NCBI GenBank assembly: GCA_963682175.1
Contig: OY821789.1
Span: 6,448,001 to 6,512,000 of the forward strand
Source of the DNA: Triglochin maritima
Taxonomy: Eukaryota; Streptophyta; Magnoliopsida; Alismatales; Juncaginaceae
Length of the DNA stretch: 64,000 nucleotides
Direction: 5' to 3'
Position numbers and translations under genes: made by a program. Of the stretch, positions 53,481 to 64,000 are shown in pieces. Position 1 is the first letter of the stretch. Each line of letters starts with the position of its first letter. The notes below the pieces were generated by a model. It saw only the letters and a list, made by a program, of their open reading frames with translations, was not told the origin of the DNA and did not search any database.

Positions 53481-55470
53481 TGTAATAACCTAATCTAAAA
53501 CATCTTAATTAACTAAACCTAAACCTAATTAACCTAATCTAATCGTGGAACAGTGTTGCATGAGGTGTTGGAAGGAGAGAGAGAGAGTTGGTTGGTTGTG
53601 ATTGGAGGTTTAAGAGGTGGATGAAGATAAACTTGGGTTTCACTATAAGTATGAGGGTGAGGGTTATCTGTTACGTTTTCTCCATTTTCTCAAGAAAACC
53701 TGAGAGTGAGAGGAGGTGAATTTCAGAGAAGAAGAAAAAGGTGAAGAAGAAGAAGAAGAAGGGAAGAAGAAGAGAAGAGGTGTTGAAGGGAGCTCGGGAG
53801 GCTTCTTCAATCGACCAAAATGTATGTCAAGTCTTCATATTAACTCCCCAAGAGGTGTGGGAGTGTAGAGGACGGCGTTGGTGTCGTTTCTCCGGTGAAA
53901 ACCCTACTGGACGGAGGTTGAAGACGACTGGTTCGGTCGACCGTTGGGTGTTTCGGTCGACCGAACAACGTCTAAATGATGCCTGTCCAGTGGGAAGATG
54001 TATTGTTCGGTCGACCGGTATATGGGTCGGTCGACCGATATTTATAAATATTAACTTACTGCCCGAAAACGGTCGAACGATGTCTGTGTGACGGTCGACC
54101 GTTTATGTCAAATTTCGCGGGAAAATAAAGGGTTACATTAGCCGGTCGACCGGTGTTGTTTCGGTCGACCGAACCCAGTAGATAGGTTAGACAGGCCTTC
54201 GGCCGACCGAGTATGTGTCTCGGTCGACTGAAATGTGCAAGGTCGGTTCGAGCGTTGACCATCTAAACGGTCGACCGCTCTGGATCCGATCGACCGACCG
54301 CGTGCAGTTTTCCTGCAGTGATGTGCCTGTAGATCGGTCGACCGAATGTTGTAGGCAGGATTCAGGCAGTTTTCCTTATCGGTGGAACAGACCCTGGTTT
54401 GACCGATTGGATATATATGTATATTAAAATGTATAGCGTAGACCTTCCAAACGGTCGACCGCTAGATGACTTTTGTTCGACCAATTGGTAGGTATTTCGG
54501 TTGGCGTGGTTCGACCGGTAGACTTGTTTGTACAGTACCATGTACTGTGTGGGGGACCGGCCGACCGGTGTGCTTTTAGCGGTTGACCGATCTGCCGCAG
54601 GTTGGTGGATTTATCCACACGCGATCCGTTGAGTATAGGTCGACTACCGGCTCCGAGGCGACGGTTGATTACCGGCTTTGAGAGCTACGGATTTCACCTT
54701 CGACGAAGGCGTATTATTGTACTACCATTTTCCTCTCTTACCGAGCGGGGGTGTGAGAGCGGGGGTGTGAGGGATGTGTACCGTAAACCTTGGGCAGTTT
54801 GCGAGGGTTTAGCGGTAGGCCGAGGATGTTCCGGCAGGGTGCGCGCTAGGCGACTCTTGGGGGAGCAGTGGCTGTCGTCTGACCCGAGTTGTGTATTCGG
54901 CGGGCTGACTCGCTCCTGGAGTGCGGCGTGTACCGGGGGTTCCTTCCTGCACTTTTTGGGGAGCAGTGGTGTCGACTGACCCTTGTGAGGCAGCGGTGGA
55001 CTGACTTGACCCTAGTGGCAGGAGTGGTTCAGTGCCGCGGAGGCGGTGAGGGCATTATTGTGGGCCCGAGGCGGATGATCATGTGCATAGCATTGCATTG
55101 TCTTTAATTCCTTTTTTATATTTTTAGGAGGTTTGGTATACGGGGTTCCTGCAGGGAACTCAGGCATGTTTGTTTGTTTTCATTTCAGGTAGCGATCAGG
55201 GTTAGAGTCAGGTGGTGACTGAGGACGGTGCCCCCGGGATTAGATCATGTTCTCCTTATTAGCTTCTTTTGTTTAAGGTAGTGATTACATGTACATTCAC
55301 TTTTGTTGTAATCACAGTTGACTTATTTATATAGTTTGACTTCCACGTGAGTCTGTATCTTATATATTTTGTATATATATGTTGGTTTGTTTTCCAGTGA
55401 CGTGCCCTGTGTTGACCGTTGACGGTCTTTATTATTGTTTAAATTTTCCGCTATTTTCGGGTACGTTACA
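53481..55470 (+). mobile_element. solo gypsy LTR with target duplication
   Basis: It starts TGTAATAACC at 53481 and ends GGGTACGTTACA at 55470 (1990 bp). CGTTA flanks both sides (53476-53480 and 55471-55475), a perfect 5-bp duplication. Inside are a TATAAG box near 53644, a (GAA)n-rich leader, the conserved stretch with GGCTTCTTCAA and GTATGTCAAG, the CGGTCGACCG array (53935-54600), and the GGTGGTGACTGAGGA block shared with 19230 and 61788. No coding domain. Confidence 0.92.
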
Positions 55471-55475
55471 CGTTA

Positions 55476-57753
55476 TACGTTGAAACAAACTCTTAGCGAA
55501 CTTAAGCATTTATCTGTGCGCCTCTACATAATGTGGATACTGAGTTCTCCTTTGGATTCATGGTGGATGATGGGAGGAACATCACTAATAAGAGTAGTCT
55601 AAACATACGCCAAAAATTGCATGCAAACGTACAAACTACTTGTTGATCCAATTACAAATATGATCATGTAATACAGTAAGTTACATATATCAAATAAATA
55701 ATTCAAAAGAATTCAGATTAAGCAAACTTACAAATTCAAGAACAACAAACAAACGAGGAAAAATAATCAGAAAATACATTACGAACCGAGCCGTCGAATT
55801 CCGACTTGCCTTAGAGAAAATATCACCCCCACATACTAGTACGATTGGTCTGACATTTTTCTCTTATGATAGAATGGTTTCTTCGTCGAACGGACGCACA
55901 CCGGAGTCGACGAACCTTGAAAGTAGCATGTAACCTTACAAAATCTAACCGCCAAAGAACGTCGGATTTGGAGAAGAAAATTCTTCAGAGAGATACAATT
56001 TTTCTTGAGAGAGAGATTTAAAAACGTGTCTCATGGGTAAAACTAAATGCGATTTGTATGTGTATATATATAACCGCGAATGACTTAAATGCAATAAGCA
56101 ATTAACTCGAGAACCAAAACATATAAATATCACCTTGATGCTAAAGTCTCTAATTTTCCCTAAATCTCCCGCCACCTCGTCTTGCTTCATCCCGATGTCA
56201 TACGAGTGTATGGAGAATTTTCTACTCCACTCTTTCTACCAACAAAGGATTATGAGAGGAGAATGTTTATCAATATTCATCAACTTTTCAAGTTTCCCAA
56301 CGTAAGACTAAAAGAAATGTAAGTACATGACACTTGACTCAATACATTTCATATTCAACTTAACATTGGATTTTCTCAATGAAGTTGTTAATAACTACCC
56401 AACACTACTCACGTATCTAATTAGTAACTACCAAACACTAATCAGTAACAAAAAAACGTACAAACTACTCACGTATCACTAAGTTCAACTTTTATTCACT
56501 TTATAAATTCAGGTACAGAAGGAATGAGTAATTACTAATTACGGCCCCCCAACTTCTGCCACTTTTACCATTTCAAGACTCCGAGCTTTACACAAGGGGC
56601 ACTACAATCTCAATCTCCTCACGTCAAAAAACATTGACATGTACGAACCAAAGGTAGAGATTAGATGAGACATGTAGGTGATGAGAGAAGGAAACAAAGT
56701 GGTAGAAGTGGAAGGAATTTATCGATTTCGGCAGAAAAGATAGTGAAGTTAGAATCTGCCTAGAGCATAAGGACAGGTTTTATTTGGAGAACATTCAAGT
56801 CTATCACTGTTTATCTTTCTCCAGACGTGTCCCCCAGATGACCGTACTACGAATCTCTGTTCTACATCTCACGCAAAGCTACCAATACAGACACATTCAG
56901 GTTATCAAGACTATAAAGTGACAATCAGACAATAAAGTGATGACCTATTCAGCATCTTATACTTTTTTTGTTGCATTTTCTCCTCTTTTAGATAATAGGA
57001 CCCTTTGTAATTTGTACCATCACTTGTCTATAAATGGTATCAAGGATTAATTTCGACCAAATTTTGTTAAGTTCACGATTTTGTTCTTCTACGGGGTCCA
57101 CGTAATTTTCACAAGACAAGATAGTGTTATTAAAAAAATTGGTTGAGCCTTACTAAGGATTTTCCGTTACGTTTTACATGTCAGATTTGTCTCTTTTTCC
57201 CCCTTCAAAGTAACTAGATTTGTCTTTCAAGCATGTAACAAGAGACAAACGGAGTTTTACACACATGATGTTATGATAATATGTACATCAAAGAAAGTGG
57301 GAGATGAGGAGTGGTCTTTCAGTAGCCTTTACGAAGCAAAAATGAATTAAGATAAAATGATCATAGAATATGTATTCATGACATAATAGCAGCTAATCAC
57401 CATTGTTGAGGTTGGGACTTCAAAGAATGTTCAATACAGTCACAAATAGAAACCAAGCCAATCTTCAATATTAAGATCTTACCCATGCTAAAACCACTAA
57501 TTATCAAATTACATAGGTAACACCAAAGGCTTCGAGTTAGTAGAGGCTATAAATAACATTGCAACAAGAATCATAATTCTGAAATGAAACGTGAATCGCC
57601 TTCTTGGCTAAATTACAAAGCTAAGCAAACGTTAATTGGTTTGAAAGTATTCCATACAACACCTCACCTAAATTGCATGATACAACCCCACTTCATTACA
57701 ATTACCGATCAGACTATTCTTAATTAGACTATTACAAGACCACACACTACAAC
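55476..57753. other. no recognised gene
   Basis: Largely AT-rich. The minus frame 56190-55945 (81 aa) has no motif. The right part should contain the 3' untranslated region of the next gene. I see nothing else I can support. Confidence 0.45.
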
Positions 57754-60071
57754 TTAAATTAAACTAAACTTAGTGAACACACATGTAAAAAGCACCAAAT
57801 CCACCTCATCCCACCACTCCACACACCTAGTCTCAAAATACTCACTCCTAACCTCATTAGCACAATAACTAACCCACACCTTCCCGCCAAGTCTCCACCT
57901 AACGGTCTCCCCTTCCAACGCCCTCCCAATCCTCCACTCCACTCCCTCCTGACCTCCTCCTCCCCTCCGACCACCACCACCCCTCCACTCCTCCCCAACC
58001 CCTTCCCACTCCTCCCCCTCATGTCCACTCCTCTCCTCCCCCCGACCACCTCCAACCCCGCTCCGTCCCGCAAAACCCCGTCGTACACCGCCGCGTTCCC
58101 CGCCGCGTCCTAATCCCACTCCCAGCTCCTCATCGTCTCCGTCGTCGACGTTTTCGACGTCGCTTTCACTTTGGGAGAGAAGTTGGTCGTCTTTCTGGAG
58201 CAGAGCTTGCCTTTCAGATTTTGCTCTTTTTGAAGGAGTTTGGTGGGGTTGGAGGTTGGTTTCGAGAGGGTGAGTGATGACACGTGGTGGGAGGTGGGAG
58301 ATGTCGGGGTGGGGCCCATGGTGAGTTGGACTCGGGACGGGAAGTGGTGCTCGTTTGGGAGGTCAGTGGTGGTGGAGGAGGGTTTGTTGCGGAAGCCGAG
58401 TTGGGTGACGTGGACTCGGATGTTGGAGACTCCCACGTTGACTCGGATGAACCGCTTGTCTTTCAGGCACACCGAGTATTCCAGTTGGATCTGTGATATA
58501 TGCCGGGGAATAAAATGTTAATTGTTAACTTAATAAGCGTGGAATGACATGTTAATTATTGACTTCAATGTGGAACGTAGCAATAATAATCGTATGCATT
58601 CCTTAAATAACATATTGTAGAAAAAATGCAATTACTTGTAGCAAATGGTAATTAGTATCTGATTCGAAAATTAAAATTTAGTAGGCATTTAATAAGAAGT
58701 TCATACCCAATACGATTTGAAATTGAAATAAGTTTATAATTTTTTGCCAATATCAAATTCGGACAGAGTCAAACCACATCCGGGAAAAGTTATTCTTTTA
58801 TAAAAATAAACATAATATAATCTAGAAACAAATTAAAATATAATTTTCATAAGGTATTTTTATAAATTTTAAGATAATATAACAAAAGATATATAATAAG
58901 AATTTGAAGAATTCAAAAATATGAAATTGGTAAGTCATAAAAAATTAAATTTGATTTTAGATTTGTTATGATTATTTGAAATTCGAATTCGAGTTCAAGC
59001 ACCGACTATATTTGATTAGAAAATATTTGTTTGCATCTCTACTTGTAATGTACATGAATTACAACTCTATGTCAGTAGAGTCCAATTCTGGTATAAGATG
59101 TGTTTCTATGAAATTTGGGATCGACCAACTCAAATAACTCTCAGGGAGTTAATCATCCAAAACATTGTTACTACTTTCCAATGCTCACTCGAAAATAACT
59201 TTAATTTGTGTTCCAACGTGAAACTTAACTTACGTAATAATCCTTATATACTAAGCAAGACGTCAAAATAGTGGATTTAAACTTCTAAAGTCAACTTCAA
59301 ACGAAATTAAAATGGAAGTTCAAATCTGATTCGGAGTTAAAGCTATAAAAAAACACAGACATCGAAGACATTACGAAAAAAATGAGTAATTTTAGTACCA
59401 TTGGTGTTGTTTGAAGGATATAATGTGATCTAATTTGCTTAAACCAACATTTATTAAATTACTTTATTGTGGCCCCAAGAGTTTTTAAGCTCCCAATCCC
59501 GTCATGAAACATTTCAAAAGCCACAACCATGGGATAGCCGATATAGCCTAGCTAGTTTGTGTTTTCATTGGTTCGAAGTAACCGAAACACGAGTTTAACT
59601 TTCAATTGTATTATAATTACTTTGTATCACGAAGCATTAACAGTAAAGTAATGTTTAGAAAAGTAGATTTCAAATTCGAGAGAGAGAGAGAGAGAGAGCC
59701 AAAATTAACTTACCACGACCTCGAGCTGCTGATGCGCGAGGGCGTACCTAAGCAAAGGCTCTTTGGCCTCCAAGTCGGCGAATCCGACACGATCCACAAC
59801 CTCCATTCCCATAACCGGCGCATAACCTCTGAGCACCCACAGCCCATGCACGCCAGCCCCGTACGAGAAGAACGACGCAGATGGCAATCCGGCAGCCCCA
59901 TCGACCACCCCAAGCTCCTTCACAATGCACCACTTTGTCAACATGTACCCGACAACCCTCGCGAACCCCACCTCCCAATCCACCCGGCCCGACAACGCCA
60001 CCTCCCTCACCACTTCCCTACACTCCACCGCAGCCGTTATGTTACCCTCCATCATGTTGAAGAAGAGCGCC
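57754..60071 (-). pseudogene. uncharacterised plant gene, exon 1 cut by a gypsy element
   Basis: Exon 1 reads ALFFNMMEGNITAAVECREV, then GYMLTKWCIVKELGVVDGAA, ending LRYALAHQQLEVV at a GTAAGT donor (last exon base 59714). Exon 2 starts after a CAG acceptor at 58490 and continues in frame: IQLEYSVCLKDKRFIRVNVG, then SNIRVHVTQLGF. Later come a Ser/Lys-rich stretch, an in-frame TAG at 58112-58110 and, in another frame, WRIGRALEGETVRWRLGGKV with ETRCVEWWDEVDLVLF. So one nonsense codon and one frameshift lie in exon 2. I recall similar uncharacterised proteins in plants but cannot name a function. Upstream of ALFFNMM the frame is open right up to 60071, where the gypsy LTR begins, so the missing 5' part should lie beyond the window. 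Confidence 0.55.
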
Positions 60072-62021
60072 CCTGTAATATCCTAACCTTGCTTATGGTG
60101 CTAATGATGTTTAAGAGAGGATTAGTGGTGGATGAGATCGACGGCTGAGATCGTTTCGGGGGAAAAGTATATAAGGTTTGGATCTCTCTCTCCCCCTCAC
60201 TCTTCACTCTCTCCCTCTCTCACGATCTCTCTCTTTCTCACGCGTCTCTCTCTCCTTAGTGCTTCCTCGGTGTTGGTAGAGGCGAGGATCGGAGTGTTGG
60301 AGTCGCCGGAATCGTCGTAGAGTTCGGGAATCAGAGGTTCGATGGAGTTCGAGCTTTTCCGCGAGGAGGTGCTCACCGTGGTTTCTTCCAAGGCTTCTTC
60401 AAGCCTTAAGGTATGTCAAACTTGCTTTAAAGCTCACCTATCTTTAGTGTGGGAGTGGGAGCGGTCGACGGTAGGCCGTTTAGGCTCGTCGGACCTGCAC
60501 AGCGGATTCTGCACTAAAATCGGTCGACCGGTATTTTGGGTTCGGTCGACCGGTCGTAGTGTATTTTTGGGCGATTCCCTTGCACCGGTCGAACGATGCC
60601 CTTTGGGCGGTCGACCGGTTGTGCAATTTTAACAAGAGGAAGACGTCCTGGTGCTTTTCGGTCGACCAGGACCCCTTTGTCGGTCGACCGAAAGTACTGT
60701 TGTAGGTCGGTTGGGGCGTTGACCATCTAAACGGTCGACCGCTCGTTGACTTCGTCTGACCGACGTTTAAGTTAACTTATTGTCCGGTCGACCGGTAGTG
60801 TTGTTTCAGTCGACCGTGGAGATCGTTTGTTTGGAGGTTTGTACTGGTGGTTTTCGGTCGACCGGGGGTGTTGGGTCGGTCGACCGTTGGTGTTTGGTTT
60901 GCAAAAACGTTTTCTTACTGGTGCTTTTCGGTCGACCGGGACCCCTTTTGCCGGTCGACCGTTTGGCGGGTTTTTAGGTTGGGCCAGTTCTCTAGGTGAG
61001 AATCGGTCGACCGATTAACAGTTTTCGTTCGACCGTTTCTGCTGTTTTTTGCGGATTTGTGGTTTTATGAGTTCACTTGACGGCGCCTCGTCTCTCCGGC
61101 CTCACGGGGGGCAACGGCACGGACTGGCGCCCGATAGTTGGGTGCTCGTACGTTTGAAAGCGGCTCGTCTCTCCGGCCTTTTGGGCAACGGCACGGATGT
61201 CGCCCGATGGTGGTGCGAGTGTTGTGGGGTTGAGGTGAGAGGACCCTTGAGACCCGTGGCCGATGATTTTCCGACGGTGCCTTGTGTGCACGTGTGTGTT
61301 GTGGGGTTGGGGTGAGAGGACCCTTGAGACCCGTGACCGATGATTTTCCGGTGGTACCTTGTGTGCACGTGTTTGTTGTGGAGTTGGGGTGAGAGGACCC
61401 TTGAGACCCGTGGCCGATGATTTTCCGGCGGTGCCTTGTGTGCACGTGTGTGTTGTGGGGTTGGGGTGAGAAGACCCTTGAGACCCGGTTGTGTGGCCGT
61501 GATTGTATCAGCGGTTCCGTGTGTGCACATGTGTGTTGTGGGGTTGGGGTGAGAGGACCCTTGAGACCCGATTGTGTGGCCGTGACTGTACCGGCGGTGC
61601 CGTGTGTGCACGTGTGTTGGTGGGTTGGGGTGAGAGGACCCCTGTGACCGGATCGTGTCTGTTGTGCTATTCATTATTCATTACATATTTCATTATTGTT
61701 CATATATGTGTTAGGGTTTCGCATACTGGGTTTCCTTCTGGAAACTTAGGCATTTATTGTCTGCTTTCAAGCCGTGAGCAGCGTTAGGGGGTGGTGACTG
61801 CGGAGGAGAGCTTCTAGGACAGATCCTGCTTTCCCCTCCTTTTGAGGTCGTTGTGATTACGTTGTACATTTTATCTTATAGCTTTTGATGCAATCACCTC
61901 TGGTTGTAAACTCAGATCTGTATATATATATACGTTGGTGCACCTAGTGTATTTCTTGGTAATGTCCTCCGTTGTTTGTATGTTTTAAATATAAAATTTT
62001 CCGCGATTCGAGGACGTTACA
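60072..62021 (+). repeat. 5' LTR of the gypsy element
   Basis: 1950 bp from TGTAATATCC to GAGGACGTTACA. A TATA box (TATATAAG) is at 60168-60175, followed by a CT-rich leader. The CGGTCGACCG array lies at about 60520-61040, downstream of the promoter and of a GGTATGTCAA splice-donor-like word at 60411. In the copia LTRs the array lies upstream of the TATA box, so its placement differs here. The 76-80 bp tandem repeat follows at 61220-61660. Confidence 0.92.
61220..61660 (+). repeat. tandem repeat of about 76-82 bp inside the LTR
   Basis: The phrase GGGTTGGGGTGAGAGGACCC recurs near 61228, 61306, 61382, 61458, 61542 and 61624, six copies with minor changes. Long minus-strand frames here (up to 190 aa) come only from the repeat. 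Confidence 0.9.
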
Positions 62022-62024
62022 ATT

Positions 62025-62036
62025 TGGTATCAGAGC
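62025..62036 (+). other. primer binding site for initiator-Met tRNA
   Basis: TGGTATCAGAGC, complementary to the 3' end of initiator methionine tRNA, three bases after the LTR end. Its distance from the LTR is normal. Confidence 0.93.
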
Positions 62037-62146
62037 GGTCGGTTCCTGAGTCTTTGTCCAAAGAAACCACCCTTAGGAGTTGAGTCTGCATTTTAGTAGG
62101 TCATGCATGCATTTTCATTGCTAAGTCGAGCTCTTTTGTTCTGAAG

Positions 62147-64000
62147 ATGGCTCCGTGACGTGTGAGAACTCTCACGCGCTATCGCAGTTCCAGTGAGGAG
62201 TCTGCTGGGGCAGCTGAGGCGGAGGAGAGGCCGTCTGAGCCAGTGACGCTGAAGTTGTTGGGCGAGCTTCTGGAGAGCCACGCCGACAAGATTGGCGTTA
62301 TGCATGATCGTTTTATGCGTCAGCATCCGCCGATTTTCAGTGGCAGAGGTGACCCTGAGGCAGCAGAGGACTGAGTCTTCAGGATCCAGAAGATCTTCCG
62401 GGCTATTGGAGTGACACCAGGGAGGATGGTGGGCCTGGCCACCTATGTTTTGGACGGGGAGGCGTCCAACTGGTGGAGGACCACTTTGGCAGTCGTGTTT
62501 GACGACAGTGAGGACGTGTGTTGGGAGGACTTCCTGGTGGAGTTCAACCAACAGTACTTTCCGCAGCACCTTCGTGATCGGAAGAGTGTGCAGTTTCTGC
62601 CCTCGAGCAGAGGGATATGACTTTGGCTGCTTATATCATGAGGTTCCATGCTTTGGAACGATACTGCCCGGAGATTTATGTGACCCAGAAGCAGAGAGCT
62701 CGGAAATTTGTGCGGGGTCTGAGGCCGCAGTTCAGAGCTCGTGTCACGACCAGTATGCCGCAGACTTTAGCAAATGTTGTGAAGTTTGCGACCATCATGG
62801 ACCAGGATAGTCAGGAGATCCTGGAGGATGCTAAGAGGTTGCAGGTGAAGCCTGCAGGACGTCCAGGAGGACAATTACAGGGGAATCCGAGCAAGAGGCC
62901 CAGGATAGACGGAGGCGGAGCATCGCAGAGCGGGCCGTGTAGGCAGTGTGGCAGAGTTCATCCGGGACGGGGGTGCAGACACCGCCCCGGCGCTTGTCAC
63001 GGTTGTGGTCAGATGGGACACTTCGTCCGTTCTTGTCCGAGCGCGCCAGGTGGGCCTAGCGGACGACCGGGACCATCGACGTCTGGTGGAGGTGGACCGA
63101 GCAGACCTGCAGCACCACCTCAGCAGGGGAGGAGAGCTGGTAGAGTCTTCACTATCAAGGCTGATGAGGCCAGGGATGTCAGCACGGTAGTGGAAGGTAC
63201 GCTGCTAGTTGATGATTTGGTTGTTAGGGTGTTGTTCGACTCTGGGGCCACGCACTCGTTTATCTCTGAGCAGTTTGCGAGTGTGTTGGGTCGTACCCCT
63301 GCGATGTTGACTACCACTTTGGAGGTCAGCACACCCCTGGGTTTGGTGGGCACTGTGGGGAGATTTCTTCCCGACACCACGATTGCTTCGGGAGACCAGG
63401 AATTCCCGGCTGACCTGGTCTTGCTACCGATGGTGGACTTTAATGTTATACTTGGGATGGATTGGTTGTCCCAGTATGACGTTCGAGTCTTATGCCGTGA
63501 TAAGAGGATTTTGATTCCGAGGTATGGTTTGCCTGATCTTCTGATCAGAGGATTGAAGGACCGCGGAGGTCGGTTGGTTGTTTCTTCTGTTAGAGCTCAG
63601 AAGTTGATACAGATTGTTCAGGATTTTCCCGAGGTGTTAGTTGATGATGTCTCCGGTCTGCCACCTCACAGAGAGATAGAGTTCGGCATTGATTTGGTAG
63701 CTGGGGCTACACCGCAGTCGAAGGCTCCGTACAGGATGGCGCCTGCAGAGTTGTCGGAGTTGAAGAAGCAGTTACAGGTTCTGATGGATACATGGTTTAT
63801 CCGATCGAACGTCTCGCTGTGGGGTGCGCCAATTCTTTTCGTGAAGAAGAAGGACGGCTCGTTGCGGATGTGTATAGATTACCGGATGCTGAATAAGGTT
63901 ACCGTGAGGAATCGGTATCCTTTGCCCAGGATCGAGGACCTGTTTGACCAGTTGCAGTCGGCGAAGGTGTTCTCGAAGATTGATCTGCGATCCGGGTATC
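62147..64000 (+). pseudogene. gypsy gag-pol, with gag mutated, pol open to the window edge
   Basis: The ATG at 62147 is followed after three codons by TGA (62156-62158). Gag then reads LTRYRSSSEESAGAAE and MRQHPPIFSGRGDPEAAED, has a second TGA (62372-62374) where relatives have Trp, and continues LATYVLDGEASNWWR. A frameshift near 62600 follows. From there one frame is open to 64000. It contains [20 protein letters not shown], a zinc knuckle [14 protein letters not shown] at about 62995-63036, the protease site [10 protein letters not shown] (about 63230), ILGMDWL, and the reverse transcriptase start ending [10 protein letters not shown]. Gag and pol share this frame. Gag is dead, but pol shows no stop in the visible part, so the insertion is fairly young. 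Confidence 0.92.

Larger units (their letters stand above)
60072..64000 (+). mobile_element. Ty3/gypsy retrotransposon, 5' part (runs off the window)
   Basis: 5' LTR at 60072-62021, primer binding site at 62025, then gag, protease and the first third of reverse transcriptase up to the window edge. The RT type ([53 protein letters not shown]) is that of gypsy elements close to the Tekay/Del chromoviruses; the chromodomain that would prove this lies outside. It was inserted in exon 1 of the gene on its left. Confidence 0.93.

Noticed and set aside
59606..60148. 180-aa plus-strand frame
   Set aside because: It is the antisense of exon 1 of the minus-strand gene, whose splice donor and in-phase exon 2 support the minus strand, and it continues into the gypsy LTR.
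61102..61674. 190-aa minus-strand open frame and similar overlapping frames
   Set aside because: They are produced by the 76-82 bp tandem repeat inside the gypsy LTR; the peptide just repeats the unit.

Overview
The window reads as nuclear DNA of a flowering plant, most likely a eudicot. The evidence is multi-exon auxin-amido synthetase (GH3) genes with GT-AG introns, a PPR-DYW gene, a CLE peptide gene, a CAF1-type deadenylase, and a dense load of Ty1/copia, Ty3/gypsy, MULE-like, hAT and PIF/Harbinger elements. No bacterial, organellar or rRNA/tRNA genes were seen. The species cannot be named from the sequence. || Layout. 0.9-6.1 kb: a 5'-truncated copia element on the minus strand with its 3' LTR, and a second LTR of the same family in opposite orientation that abuts a GH3 gene. 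6.1-34.7 kb: three GH3 copies, all on the minus strand. Copy A (6.1-9.7 kb) and copy B (15.4-22.1 kb) are pseudogenes with stops, frameshifts and insertions. Copy C (30.1-34.7 kb) has four exons that join into an uninterrupted 590-codon frame and looks intact. Between and inside the copies lie hAT-type MITEs, a 1.4-kb minisatellite, Tourist-like MITEs, a truncated gypsy LTR, a second copia-type LTR, a chimeric MULE/plant-mobile-domain element, a composite TRIM with three LTRs, and a decayed hAT transposase gene. Intron 1 of copy C carries a gene-capturing (Pack-type) element with an EXO70 fragment. || 34.7-40 kb: tandemly duplicated non-coding sequence split by a palindromic MULE-like element, then a FAR1-fragment element with a 22-bp minisatellite. 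41.5-43.7 kb: a PIF/Harbinger element whose transposase has one frameshift. 43.8-47.6 kb: a PPR-DYW gene split by a solo gypsy LTR with a perfect target duplication, also carrying nonsense and frameshift changes. 48.5-49.35 kb: an intact CAF1 deadenylase gene. 50.1-51.0 kb: a Tourist-like MITE. 52.2 kb: a small CLE gene. 53.5-55.5 kb: another solo gypsy LTR with target duplication. 57.75-60.07 kb: an unrecognised two-exon plant gene cut in exon 1 by a gypsy element that runs off the right edge (5' LTR, primer binding site, gag, protease, start of RT). || The apparently functional genes are few: GH3 copy C (auxin conjugation), CAF1 (mRNA deadenylation) and CLE (peptide signal). They do not form an operon-like or obviously shared pathway. 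The most unusual signal is an array of the palindrome CGGTCGACCG and relatives (CGGTNNACCG) found inside LTRs of at least three different retrotransposon families, of both copia and gypsy type. In one LTR it alternates at about 22 and 50 bp spacing.
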